The position numbers were made by a program, and so were the translations under genes. Source: JACQQW01 sp964520655 (GTDB lineage: Bacteria; Omnitrophota; Gorgyraeia; Zapsychrales; Fredricksoniimonadaceae). Taken from it: a stretch of 64,000 nt of DNA. The stretch spans positions 124,001 to 188,000 of the forward strand of contig CAZFNI010000001.1 in the NCBI GenBank assembly GCA_964520655.1. Reading direction: 5' to 3'. The notes beneath the pieces are model-generated. The model was not told the DNA's origin. It made no database searches and saw only the letters and a program-made list of their open reading frames with translations. Position 1 is the stretch's first letter. The number at the start of each line of letters is the position of its first letter. Shown here in pieces: positions 25,192-34,641 of this stretch.

Positions 25192-26838
25192 ATGGGAGCA
25201 AAGCAATTATTGTTTGATGATGAAGCGCGCCGCAAGGTGCTTAAGGGTGTTGAGCAATTAGCCCGCGCGGTCAAAGTGACCTTGGGTCCCAAAGGCCGCA
25301 ACGTGGTCCTGGATAAGAAATTTGGTTCACCGACCGTGACCAAGGACGGTGTGTCTGTGGCTAAAGAAATTGAATTGGAAGATCCATTTGAAAATATGGG
25401 TGCGCAAATGGTCAAGGAAGTCGCTGAAAAGACTTCTGATATCGCTGGTGACGGTACTACCACTGCGACCGTTTTGGCTGAATCCATCTATAAAGAAGGT
25501 CTAAAGAACGTGACCGCAGGCGCTAATCCCATGGCCTTAAAGCGCGGCATTGACCTTTCCGTCGAGCGCGTTGTCGCCAAGGTCGAGAAATTAGCGAAGA
25601 AGATCGATCTAAAGAATTCCAAAGAAGTGGAACAGGTTGCCAGCATCGCTGCCAATAATGACAATGTCATTGGCAAGAAGATCGCGGAAGCGTTCGAAGC
25701 GGTCGGCAAAGACGGTGTTATCACGGTCGAAGAAAGCAAGACCTTCAACACGGAATTGAAGATCGTCGAAGGTATGCAATTCGATCAAGGGTATTTGTCT
25801 CCGTATTTCTCAACAGACATGGAGAAAATGGTCTGCGAATTGGAAGATCCTTATATCCTGCTGTATGAAAAGAAGATCTCTTCGATCAAAGATGTTCTGC
25901 CTGTCTTGGAAAAAGTTGCCAAGGGTGGACGTCCTCTGGTCATCATCTGCGAAGAAGTCGAAGGTGAAGCTTTAGCGACATTGGTTGTCAATAAAATGCG
26001 CGGCACATTGCATTGCGCGGCGGTGAAGGCGCCTGGTTATGGCGATCGCCGTAAGGAAATGCTCAAGGATATCGCGGTGTTGACCGGCGGTAAGGCGATC
26101 ACTGAGGACTTGGGCTTAAAATTAGAGACCGTTGATCTTCCTGATCTTGGCCGTGCCAAGAAAGTCAAGATCGACAAGGATAATACCACGATCGTTCAGG
26201 GTGCAGGCAAAGCAGCGGATATCAAAGCCCGCATCGCGCAGATCAAGAATCAGATCGATTCCACCGATTCTTCCTATGACAAAGAGAAATTGCAAGAACG
26301 CTTGGCGAAATTGTCGGGCGGTGTTGCCATCATCAATGTCGGCGCAGCGACTGAAAGCGAAATGAAAGAAAAGAAAGCACGCGTTGAAGATGCGCTGCAC
26401 GCGACCCGCGCGGCCGTGGAAGAAGGTATTGTTCCCGGCGGCGGTGTGGCCTTATTGCGCTGCATCAAGGATCTTGAAGGCATTGATCTTAAAGGCGATG
26501 AAAAGACTGGTTCTGAGATCGTCCGCCGTTCCTTGGAATCACCTGTCCGTCAACTGGCGTTTAACGCCGGTTTGGAAGGCTCTGTCATCGTTGAGCATTT
26601 GATTAACGAAAAAGACTTGAGCAGCGGTTATGATTTCAACAATGACCAGTATGTGGATATGTTCAAAGCTGGTATCATTGATCCCGCGAAGGTAACACGC
26701 ACTGCCTTGCAGCATGCGGCCTCTATTGCAGGCTTATTGCTGACTACCGAATGCCTGATCACGGATATCCCGGAGAAGGAAAAAGCTCCGGCGATGCCAG
26801 CGGGTATGCCTGGTGGCGGTATGGGAGGGATGTACTAA
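25192..26838 (+). CDS. groL: Chaperonin GroEL
   Basis: The 548-residue protein contains the family signatures (DGVSVAKEIELEDPFENMGAQ, GDGTTTATVLA, AAVEEGIVPGGGVALLR) and the usual Gly-Met-rich tail ending GMPGGGMGGMY. It forms the double-ring folding chamber with GroES. AAAGGAG precedes the start. A strong terminator follows 22 bases after the stop. Confidence 0.98.
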   Translation: MGAKQLLFDDEARRKVLKGVEQLARAVKVTLGPKGRNVVLDKKFGSPTVTKDGVSVAKEIELEDPFENMGAQMVKEVAEKTSDIAGDGTTTATVLAESIYKEGLKNVTAGANPMALKRGIDLSVERVVAKVEKLAKKIDLKNSKEVEQVASIAANNDNVIGKKIAEAFEAVGKDGVITVEESKTFNTELKIVEGMQFDQGYLSPYFSTDMEKMVCELEDPYILLYEKKISSIKDVLPVLEKVAKGGRPLVIICEEVEGEALATLVVNKMRGTLHCAAVKAPGYGDRRKEMLKDIAVLTGGKAITEDLGLKLETVDLPDLGRAKKVKIDKDNTTIVQGAGKAADIKARIAQIKNQIDSTDSSYDKEKLQERLAKLSGGVAIINVGAATESEMKEKKARVEDALHATRAAVEEGIVPGGGVALLRCIKDLEGIDLKGDEKTGSEIVRRSLESPVRQLAFNAGLEGSVIVEHLINEKDLSSGYDFNNDQYVDMFKAGIIDPAKVTRTALQHAASIAGLLLTTECLITDIPEKEKAPAMPAGMPGGGMGGMY

Positions 26839-26860
26839 AAAAGGGAAGTATTCCTTTTTC

Positions 26861-26896
26861 AAAGAGGGTGCTTTACAGCACCCTCTTTTCTTTTTA
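26861..26896 (+). terminator. Terminator after groEL
   Basis: A 12-bp perfect stem (26861-26872 with 26877-26888) with a TTAC loop is followed by a T-rich run. The -35 box of the next gene lies inside this hairpin. Confidence 0.93.
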
Positions 26897-26900
26897 TAAT
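26872..26900 (+). promoter_or_regulatory. Promoter of the lipoprotein gene, overlapping the groEL terminator
   Basis: TTTACA (26872-26877) and TATAAT (26895-26900) are 17 bases apart. The -35 box spans the loop of the groEL terminator. Confidence 0.6.
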
Positions 26901-26936
26901 CGCATCTTTATCAAACAATATAAAGAAAGACGGTTT

Positions 26937-27398
26937 ATGAAAAATCAAATGAATGGCTCAGTGATGTTGTGTGTGGTGATCGCGGCAGTTATTGTTCTGA
27001 CGGGATGCACATCCATGTCTTGTTCTAAAAAAAGCACCTGTCCTGTTAAAAAAGAGTCAACAGCTATAAAAGATCAGGCTGCCGCAAAACCGGTTGTTCC
27101 CCAAGCGGCAGAAGGCTCCATTAAAAGTGATGATGCCACTGTTCTTAGCAGCGGTTTTAATGCCGTATGGCTGGCATCCCAGAAAACGATACAGCAAATG
27201 GGTTTAGTCAGTATCAGTGACAGGTCTGAAGGGCATATTCAGGCGCGTATACGTATGGCAGTGGTGGATGTTAATATTGAAAAGGTAGATGCCAAAAGCA
27301 CTCGTGTGAAAGTCAACGCGCTTAAAGATGCTGCCATAGATGATGCGCTTAACGCGGAAATATTTGGCAAGATCAAAGCAGCTTCCGTGCTGTATTAA
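26937..27398 (+). CDS. Small lipoprotein (DUF3568-like)
   Basis: Start at ATG 26937; an open frame from 26751 would run back through groEL and is a coincidence. The 153-residue protein has a lipobox VLTGC (Cys24) and then a charged linker and a domain of about 75 residues (FNAVWLASQKTIQQMGLV... to ASVLY), a pattern seen in DUF3568-like small lipoproteins. It would be anchored in the outer or inner membrane. Function unknown. It has its own promoter and a hairpin terminator about 30 bases downstream. Confidence 0.75.
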   Translation: MKNQMNGSVMLCVVIAAVIVLTGCTSMSCSKKSTCPVKKESTAIKDQAAAKPVVPQAAEGSIKSDDATVLSSGFNAVWLASQKTIQQMGLVSISDRSEGHIQARIRMAVVDVNIEKVDAKSTRVKVNALKDAAIDDALNAEIFGKIKAASVLY

Positions 27399-27430
27399 AC
27401 CGTCTCAGAAGTACTCCATAGCAGACCAGT

Positions 27431-27456
27431 AAAAAGTGCCGTTGGCGCTTTTTTAT
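27431..27456 (+). terminator. Terminator after the lipoprotein gene
   Basis: AAAAAGTGCC pairs with GGCGCTTTTT (one G-T pair) around a GTT loop and runs into T residues. Confidence 0.8.
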
Positions 27457-27519
27457 GCTATCCTTACCTTGGTTTCAACATAGTCTATTTTCCAAAAAAA
27501 ATATACGAAAGAGAGCGGC

Positions 27520-30500
27520 ATGTTTCAACGATTATTCCACTATTTCGTTACAATGGCTTTTTTCACATCAGTAAGTTTACCTGTGTTTGCCCAACTTCCA
27601 GCGATCAATCTTCCGGAACCAGGCGCCGCTGTCACCGTAAGCGCTGTTTATCAGCCGGTGTTGATCAAAGGGGTCAAGGTTGACTCCAAGCATCCATTAC
27701 ATCTGGAATTTATTGTCGATCCTAACGGTCTTTCTATTCAAGACAAATCTTTACGAGCCCAAACCCTGCGTTCTGTCAGGTATTTTTTAGCTGCGCTTAC
27801 TGTCCCCAATGATCAATTATGGGTCAATCTTTCGCCGTATGAGAAACAACGCATTATCCCGGATGGTCTTTCCGCCACTGAAATGGGGAGGGATCTGCTG
27901 GCACAGGATTATCTGCTTAAGCAGTTGACCGCGACATTATTGAGCCCAACGGCGTCGCCAGGTAAAGAATTCTGGGAACGTGTTTATCGTCAGGGCAGCC
28001 ACAGCAAACAGGGAGATCCCGTCCGTATTAATGCTTTCCATAAAGTTTGGATCGTTCCGGATCTTGCAGAGATTAGGGAACATAACGGGGTCGCGGTCAT
28101 TGCGAAAAGCCGTTTAAAGGTCATGCTGGAAGAGGATTATCTGGCAGTAAAAAAGAATGCTAGAACGAACGTTACTGAGGGGAAAGACCGTGCGTCAACT
28201 GAATTCATGCGTGCTGTCATCCTCCCTGAACTGGAACGGGAGGTCAATGAAGGAGCGAATTTTAGTATTGTCCGCCAAGTCAATGATGCGCTCTTATTAG
28301 CGGCATGGTTCAAGCAAAGGGTCAGACAGGGCGTCCTGGCCTCTGTCTACACAGACCGCAACAAGATCGATGGTATTGACCTTCAGGATAAAACAGCCAA
28401 AGAAAAGATCTATACTCGTTATTTGAAGGCATTTAAAAAGGGCGTTTATAATCAGATCAGGGAGGATGTTGACCCATTGACCCATCTGAAGATGCCGCGT
28501 AAATATTTTTCTGGAGGATATGATGGGACGCATCCATTATTCGTTGTCCAGCCGGCTTCAGAACTTTCCATGATAGAGGCTGCTGGTGGTGCTCGAGCAC
28601 TGCTTGCGCCTGTTGATCTAATGGTCATGGCTGATCGGGCTCAAGTTTCCCACGTCACGGCCCAGGAGCGCCTGCAGGAGATTAGGCATGACGGGTACGC
28701 TGGTTTTCCTGTGGTTGTTGGTGATCAAGACCTTCCGTCTGGAATGACTTATGCATTAAGTTTTTATGATGCCACGGCCGGGGAAAAGAATAATCCTCTA
28801 CGGGCTCTGATCAAGGCGGGGAAATTACGCGCTGGGCCGGATTTTAAGTTATTGATCGATGGGGTTCAGGACGGGGATGGTATCCTGGTGTCAACCGACA
28901 GTGAGGTAGAAGTGGATCGGGTGCTGGTCAAGATACTAAGCGGTGATCAACAAGCGGCTGCATTTGATGCCTGGAAAAAGAAAGCCCGCAGCGCCGCCAT
29001 TAAACCATTGGCCATCCATACTTCCAGCATGATCGCCCGCCCAACTGAAGTGCTGTATCGATATGGTATTCTTAAGTTGTTGATGTCAAAAGATACGGTT
29101 TCCATGAAAGAGATCATCGATCATGTTCGTTCCCTGGTTGTTGATGGAACAATCATTCGAAATAATACACCTAATACCCAGTATATTTTTGCTGTCCTGC
29201 GTGCATATGCCTCGCTGGGTTGGTTGACCTTTGCGGGAGAGTCGGCCAGTGAAGAGATGGTGTTCTCTTTGACAGAGCGTGGTCAACAGGCGTTGACTGC
29301 TGCAAAGAGCTATGCGGCAGTTGCTGATGCTATCCCAGAGTTTGACAAGATCGTTGACCATTTGTTCAACCGTTCATCGGTGCTGCTTTTGCCTGCTGGC
29401 GCCGCTTCATTGCGATCCATGGCTCTAAGTTCTCAACAGGGGTGGGGGTTGCCGGATAATATGGACGAAGAGGTTCGCCATTTGGTCCGCGGGCAATTGG
29501 ACGGTTATCTGATCACCAATCTTGCCCTGGCGTTGCATATGGAAGGTGTATTTCGTTTGATCAATGCTGATCTTGACCTGGACATGGATGCTATTGTGCG
29601 TTCGAGGAAAATTAGCGGGAATACAGATGAACTTAAGGCGGCGCTGGATATTCTAGCCAATGCTGGATTCCTGCGTGAGTATGGGGCAGGACGGTACCAT
29701 GTGACCTCGGAAGGGGTTGTTGCGTTCGACAGGGTCTTGTCATACGGGGTCCCCGTATCTTACAGGCCAAGTTATGACCTGGCGGAACGTTTTTTGTTCG
29801 GAGACGCAAAGCAGATCCCGCGCATGGATGATGAAGGGCATGAATTGCTTGTCTATCGCTACTTGAACGTCCTTGGTTCCGGTGCCTCGCATGCTACTTA
29901 TTTTAAGCAAGTTGACAAGATGGTTGTCCAGATGATCCAGCAGCGTTTTAACAGCGGGGACATTCCTGAGCCAGAAGCATTGACAACCCTGGCGCCTTTT
30001 GTATTGTCATTCGCTGATACCGGCTCCGGTGACGGGAAGTTTTTGGCGCACATTTATCATGTTATTGTGAAGCAAACGCGTTACGGCGAGCTGATGCGGG
30101 CATATCCACATCTTTATAAGATCGATATGGTGGGGGTGGATTATAACGGTAAATCAAGAGAGGCCACCAGCGCGACACTATCAGCAGAACGGATCGAACA
30201 TTCAGTCATTTTCGGGGACATCAATGAGCCTGCTGATATTGTGCGTGACGTGAACAAAGAGCTTGCCAGGAAAAACCAGGGGTCGCGTCTGTTGGTGATC
30301 CATACCCGGACATTCCTGGATCACAATCGTCCCTGGACAGGGATTAAAAATGTGGAACAGGCAAAAGCGCGCGTGTCTTCGTCAACAGGGACTTATGGCT
30401 GGCGCGGTGAGGCGATCCCCAATAATGTCGTCGAGCAGAATCTGTATGAACACTTCAAGTCTTGGGCGGACGCATTAAGTTCAGCTGGTCAGAAGGACTT

Positions 30501-30963
30501 GATCGTGATCGAACTGCACACGGTGCCTCCTGCGATAGCGGCTGTGAATATTGGCCGCACGCTGGATGTTCCTTATTTCTTGTCGCATGCCTTCTCAGAT
30601 CAGCTCATCATTGAGTTCCCGGTTTATGATGCCAGGGTCAAGGAGGCTGGATTTGTCCGGCACCCGGATGCTTCGTTCCACAAACGGTTTCCTGAAGGGG
30701 ATCTGACCACGGTATCGGTCGATTACTGGATGCTGCCGGACGTTGTTGTGCCTCCCGCCAAAGCAGGCGGGGAGAGTGATATGGCCTCTGCGGCGGATGT
30801 CGGCGGTATCAACCTTGATCCTCGTTTGGGGCTGCTACGCATTGACACCGGCAAAGAACCTGTGACGCCAGGAGAAACACGGCCGCTGCCGATCTCTGAT
30901 ATGGATATCAAAGGTTTATACCCCGTACTGATCAAGATCATTCCTTTAAGAAATGAGCAATGA
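27520..30963 (+). CDS. Giant exported protein 1: WVNLSPYE module + winged helices + methyltransferase
   Basis: A signal peptide (ends LPVFAQ) leads the 1147-residue protein. Residues about 25-325 are a module shared with two other proteins here: WVNLSPYE, GRDLLAQDY, KVWIV, DYLA, ILPELEREVNEG and PRKYFSGG. After a linker come two likely winged-helix segments (about 510-610 and 655-745), then a class I methyltransferase fold with DTGSGDG at 833-839 and VGVDYNG as the next acidic strand. This winged helix-plus-methyltransferase layout recalls AprA/MT2-type domains of polyketide enzymes. The protein ends with a 53-residue tail from GGINL (1095) to PVLIKIIPL. The start is preceded by AAGAGAG. A methyltransferase outside the cytoplasm would lack its methyl donor, unless the signal-like N-terminus is not cleaved or directs the protein elsewhere. 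Confidence 0.8.
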   Translation: MFQRLFHYFVTMAFFTSVSLPVFAQLPAINLPEPGAAVTVSAVYQPVLIKGVKVDSKHPLHLEFIVDPNGLSIQDKSLRAQTLRSVRYFLAALTVPNDQLWVNLSPYEKQRIIPDGLSATEMGRDLLAQDYLLKQLTATLLSPTASPGKEFWERVYRQGSHSKQGDPVRINAFHKVWIVPDLAEIREHNGVAVIAKSRLKVMLEEDYLAVKKNARTNVTEGKDRASTEFMRAVILPELEREVNEGANFSIVRQVNDALLLAAWFKQRVRQGVLASVYTDRNKIDGIDLQDKTAKEKIYTRYLKAFKKGVYNQIREDVDPLTHLKMPRKYFSGGYDGTHPLFVVQPASELSMIEAAGGARALLAPVDLMVMADRAQVSHVTAQERLQEIRHDGYAGFPVVVGDQDLPSGMTYALSFYDATAGEKNNPLRALIKAGKLRAGPDFKLLIDGVQDGDGILVSTDSEVEVDRVLVKILSGDQQAAAFDAWKKKARSAAIKPLAIHTSSMIARPTEVLYRYGILKLLMSKDTVSMKEIIDHVRSLVVDGTIIRNNTPNTQYIFAVLRAYASLGWLTFAGESASEEMVFSLTERGQQALTAAKSYAAVADAIPEFDKIVDHLFNRSSVLLLPAGAASLRSMALSSQQGWGLPDNMDEEVRHLVRGQLDGYLITNLALALHMEGVFRLINADLDLDMDAIVRSRKISGNTDELKAALDILANAGFLREYGAGRYHVTSEGVVAFDRVLSYGVPVSYRPSYDLAERFLFGDAKQIPRMDDEGHELLVYRYLNVLGSGASHATYFKQVDKMVVQMIQQRFNSGDIPEPEALTTLAPFVLSFADTGSGDGKFLAHIYHVIVKQTRYGELMRAYPHLYKIDMVGVDYNGKSREATSATLSAERIEHSVIFGDINEPADIVRDVNKELARKNQGSRLLVIHTRTFLDHNRPWTGIKNVEQAKARVSSSTGTYGWRGEAIPNNVVEQNLYEHFKSWADALSSAGQKDLIVIELHTVPPAIAAVNIGRTLDVPYFLSHAFSDQLIIEFPVYDARVKEAGFVRHPDASFHKRFPEGDLTTVSVDYWMLPDVVVPPAKAGGESDMASAADVGGINLDPRLGLLRIDTGKEPVTPGETRPLPISDMDIKGLYPVLIKIIPLRNEQ

Positions 30964-30969
30964 ACCGTG

Positions 30970-33900
30970 ATGGAAAACCATCGAAAATCTCTACATGTAA
31001 TTTTATCTCTGGTCGTATTTATCAGCGGTTTTTTATCGTCTTTGCCTGAAAACTCTTGGGCAAAACATTCATCCGATCTCTCCATTAATCTGCCCCCTGC
31101 GGGAACAATGGTGACATTAAGCCCGCAATATGAGCCCATTACCATCAAGGGCCTGACAGTAGTCAAGAATGATCCTTTTCGCTTCGACTTTATTATGACT
31201 ACAGGTGATGATAATAAATTACAAGGTGAAGCCCTGAAGCTGGAGGGAGAGAAACTGATCCGTTACTTTCTTGCCTCTTTAGCTGTTCCTGAGCAAGACC
31301 TGTGGGTTAATCTTTCGCCATATGAAGGCAGCAGGGTCGTTCCTCCTGCTCTTGGAGATACAGAGCTCGGCCGTGACATGCTCGCGCAGGATTACATTTT
31401 AAAACAATTGACCGCGTCGTTGATCTATCCGGAAAAAGAGTTGGGTAAGAAATTCTGGGACAAGGTGTATGCCCAAATGCAGGCTCAGTACGGCAAGACC
31501 GTCAATATTCCGGTCAATACGTTCAATAAAGTTTGGATCATGGCGGATCAAGCGGAAGTGTTTGAGAAGGATCAGACTGTGATGGTGACCAAAAGCCGCT
31601 TGAAAGTCATGTTGGAGGAGGATTATTTGGCAGCGACTCGTCATGAAGCATCGGGTCCTGCCTGGGCAGCATCTGTTTCGTCCTCGCACCACCCATCCCC
31701 CGGTGGGGTAGCAAACCTAAAATCTACGTTTCCCCTGGTGCTGCGGTCAAAACAGAGTGTGACCTTTGGGAACACCCGGTATGAGGGTGCTGCCCAGTCA
31801 CCCGATGCCGGCAAGACGGATACTCAAGAAGTGATCCGGCAGATCATCCTGCCTGAGATTGAAAAAGAAGTCAACGAAGGCAAGAATTTTGCGTCATTGC
31901 GGCAGATCTTTAATGCGATCATTCTGGCAAAATGGTTTAAAGAGAATTTAAGAGATTCTATTATTAGTCAGATCTATGGGGATAAAAGTAAGGTTAAAGG
32001 AATTGAAGTGCAAGACAAAGAGATTGCTCAAAAGATCTATGAGCAGTATGTGAGGGCGTATAAAAAAGGTGTCTTTAATTACATCAAGGTCGAAAAAGGG
32101 GATGAGCGTTTGTCATCTGTGCCAAGAAAGTATTTCTCTGGTGGTGTTGTGGGGCGCGTTACTATCACAAGGATTTCGGAAATAGACGCAGGAACTGCAA
32201 GCAGTCTAAAAGACCATGCCATGGTGTTTTCAACTGTTTTGAATCTGGCCTCGGGGGTTAACCCGCCGGCATATAAGATTGTACCGATGGTCTCAGATAA
32301 GGCAGATATGGCAGGTTTATGGAAAGATCTCAATGATCCTGCAAAAGTTCAGATAAGAATGGATCAGCACAGGATAAATTTTGTGACAAGGCACGGCACA
32401 TTGTCTTTTGTAGGGGAGTATTTCAAAGACAAGCCCGATGCTTTACAGAAGATTCGTTATGCCAAACAGGTCTATTTAAGTGTGTTATCGTTTCGTGATA
32501 TGTCAGAGATCGAAGCTGTAATACCGGCATTGAGCGTAATTGAAAAGAGGGCGGTATTATCATGGATCGACAGTAAATTCACCTCCGCAGGAACGCCTGT
32601 CTCAGATAAATTAGGCAGGATCCGTGACATTATTTATGGAAATGAGGAGGATATGGCCATGACTGCCGGTGCGTTTATCACGGCATTTACAGGTAGGAAT
32701 GGTTCAGGGGACAGGACCATCATGATCAATGTGTTAAATGAGCTATCAAAGCCGCCATTTGTCCGTGTTCCTAAGACAATATTGGGGGAGTATGATATTT
32801 ATCCTGTGAATGATTATGTTTTAATGAGGGTTAGTAAAGATGCGCAAAAGGGAAAAATGAATTGTGTTTTTGAGGTGGACCAAGGTGAGATCGGTAGTAT
32901 TGAAATGGTTGTTGATCAGTCATGGTATGAGGCGCATTCTTTCGCGGATATGATCATGTTGATGAAAGAATTGGCGCAGCATTATCTCAGTGATCTGGCC
33001 CTGGTGATGTCCGGTTATGTCGGTGTTCGTGCTGATGATATTAGGGTGGTGGGGAATGTTTATTTCTCAAATTTGCAGAATGATTGGGACGATGGCGTAG
33101 AAATAATCAAGGATCTGCAAATGCTGGGATGGTTTATGGAACAAGGGGCCGTACCCAAATTTGCATTTGACCGGAGAAAAACACGTGTCGATATTGATTA
33201 TGGAGAGGGTTTGCCTGTTCTTACTTTTGAGTCCAGGGAGGTTAATGGGAAAAAGGTTTTGGATAAGGTTATGTATAAAAAGGCGGGAGATGATGTCCCG
33301 GTGCTGATGGTTCTTGTTGGCCGGGATGGGGGCAAGCTGCCTTGGGTTAAAAAGAGCGTAATGAACGCCTTGGCAGAATTCAGGAGATCGCTCATTTTGT
33401 ATATGCTCAAGAGATATCCAGAGCAGAGCCGCGTTATCCTGCACTTGATGTCGTCCAAAGATAGGGAGTCTTTGGAATCAACCAACAGTCATTTATTAGG
33501 TGACTATGGCTATGCGCTGTACAAAGTTGAAGAGGATTATATGCGACTGCCTATAGCATCAACGATCACTGCGGGAACAGAACATCATCCTCCTGCCAGA
33601 ATATTAACTTTTCCTGGGGTATATTCTCCTGATTATGTAAGAGCCGGTTTGGAAGTAGCGTCTTATTTAGCTCACCCCAATGCTATAAGATATTCAAAGA
33701 CGGATCCAGAGTTTATTTATCCTCCTGCCGGTTTGAGCTTGTATGCGGGGTATTTTTCAAGAATAAGCAAGGCGCAGAAGATTATTCTAGAGGAGATCGA
33801 GAGAGCCTTTAGACAGGAGGGGCTTGTGCTGTATTCAAGGCCGATCGACCATTTTGGCCTTGAGCGGGAACGCAGAGAGGGGCTGCATATTGGTGAAGGG

Positions 33901-34545
33901 GGGGTGAATATATATTTTACGGCTGATCAGGAAAATGTTGCTTATCTTGATCCGCTGCGTCATCAGATCATTAGATCATTATGGTTAGCCTTATATGGAT
34001 TAGATCGAGATGAACAAAGGCTGCAGCAGCAAGAACATGATCGGAAAATGGCTGCTTTTATCAAGTCGTTGTTTAACGAGGGTGAAACAAATGCCTATCT
34101 TTTTCAACCTGTTAATGAAGAAGGCTATATTATTCTAATGAAAGAAGGACGAGAGATCGGACAGGTTGCTATTTTACCGTCAGGACAGGGAGGTATTCAG
34201 GTTGTTATTCAAAGATTTATTCCAACAATGGAGATATTTCAGTATGTTTTGCCGCAAAAGGACATTCAAGGACTGACATGGTCGGATATTTTGATCGATG
34301 TGCTCGATATTCTGGAACAAAACGAGCGAGGCGATCGGGACCAAGGAATGCTGTCGAATACTGGGGGTATTGATCTGAGAGCTCAAAATGCACCTCTTTC
34401 TGTTATTACTCAAGGTGCAGGAGCCGTGATGCGGATCGATCGGTCTATTATTGATCAGATCGAAAGACAAGGCATAGAAGGTCTTATTCCTGTGGTTCTT
34501 AAGATATCCCCATTAGAAAGTACGCGTATTCTCTTTAAACAGTAA
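30970..34545 (+). CDS. Giant exported protein 2: WVNLSPYE module + unknown cargo
   Basis: ATG 30970 is preferred over the adjacent GTG 30967; both lie a few bases after the stop of giant protein 1. The ~1191-residue protein has a signal peptide, then the shared N-terminal module (WVNLSPYE, GRDMLAQDYILKQLTASL, KVWIMAD, ILPEIEKEVNEG, PRKYFSGG). The module is interrupted at residues about 227-280 by a palindromic repeat (31649-31807) read in frame, adding about 50 residues that the other two copies lack. The remaining ~800 residues match nothing I recognise. That part is more AT-rich and uses AGA/AGG for Arg more often than its neighbours. It ends with the GGIDL...PVVLKISPL tail (last 60 residues). 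It was probably assembled by grafting new cargo between conserved ends. Confidence 0.75.
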   Translation: MENHRKSLHVILSLVVFISGFLSSLPENSWAKHSSDLSINLPPAGTMVTLSPQYEPITIKGLTVVKNDPFRFDFIMTTGDDNKLQGEALKLEGEKLIRYFLASLAVPEQDLWVNLSPYEGSRVVPPALGDTELGRDMLAQDYILKQLTASLIYPEKELGKKFWDKVYAQMQAQYGKTVNIPVNTFNKVWIMADQAEVFEKDQTVMVTKSRLKVMLEEDYLAATRHEASGPAWAASVSSSHHPSPGGVANLKSTFPLVLRSKQSVTFGNTRYEGAAQSPDAGKTDTQEVIRQIILPEIEKEVNEGKNFASLRQIFNAIILAKWFKENLRDSIISQIYGDKSKVKGIEVQDKEIAQKIYEQYVRAYKKGVFNYIKVEKGDERLSSVPRKYFSGGVVGRVTITRISEIDAGTASSLKDHAMVFSTVLNLASGVNPPAYKIVPMVSDKADMAGLWKDLNDPAKVQIRMDQHRINFVTRHGTLSFVGEYFKDKPDALQKIRYAKQVYLSVLSFRDMSEIEAVIPALSVIEKRAVLSWIDSKFTSAGTPVSDKLGRIRDIIYGNEEDMAMTAGAFITAFTGRNGSGDRTIMINVLNELSKPPFVRVPKTILGEYDIYPVNDYVLMRVSKDAQKGKMNCVFEVDQGEIGSIEMVVDQSWYEAHSFADMIMLMKELAQHYLSDLALVMSGYVGVRADDIRVVGNVYFSNLQNDWDDGVEIIKDLQMLGWFMEQGAVPKFAFDRRKTRVDIDYGEGLPVLTFESREVNGKKVLDKVMYKKAGDDVPVLMVLVGRDGGKLPWVKKSVMNALAEFRRSLILYMLKRYPEQSRVILHLMSSKDRESLESTNSHLLGDYGYALYKVEEDYMRLPIASTITAGTEHHPPARILTFPGVYSPDYVRAGLEVASYLAHPNAIRYSKTDPEFIYPPAGLSLYAGYFSRISKAQKIILEEIERAFRQEGLVLYSRPIDHFGLERERREGLHIGEGGVNIYFTADQENVAYLDPLRHQIIRSLWLALYGLDRDEQRLQQQEHDRKMAAFIKSLFNEGETNAYLFQPVNEEGYIILMKEGREIGQVAILPSGQGGIQVVIQRFIPTMEIFQYVLPQKDIQGLTWSDILIDVLDILEQNERGDRDQGMLSNTGGIDLRAQNAPLSVITQGAGAVMRIDRSIIDQIERQGIEGLIPVVLKISPLESTRILFKQ
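31649..31807. repeat. Structured palindromic repeat inserted in frame, copy B
   Basis: Nested inverted arms: CATCGGGT (31649-31656) with ACCCGATG (31800-31807); CTGGGCAGCA (31662-31671) with TGCTGCCCAG (31788-31797); CTGTTT (31673-31678) with AAACAG (31750-31755); GCACCA (31686-31691) with TGGTGC (31736-31741). The span is 159 bases, exactly 53 codons. Its core is the reverse complement of the intergenic copy at 4145-4269, with 27 identical bases at 31690-31716. Confidence 0.88.
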
Positions 34546-34551
34546 AATCTT

Positions 34552-34580
34552 TTCACAAATCCGCATTGAAGAGATAGAAT
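34552..34580 (+). promoter_or_regulatory. Candidate promoter of the CBS-domain gene
   Basis: TTCACA (34552-34557) and TAGAAT (34575-34580) are 17 bases apart, directly after the giant-protein stop and 62 bases before the CBS start. Confidence 0.5.
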
Positions 34581-34641
34581 GCCTCAGTTAAGATAATTAT
34601 CTACGTAATTTCCCTTGGATCGTTAATGACGGAGGCTGACA

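Noticed and set aside
26751..26936. Upstream in-frame extension of the lipoprotein gene through groEL
   Set aside because: It overlaps groEL, and the promoter, signal peptide and lipobox fit the later ATG at 26937.
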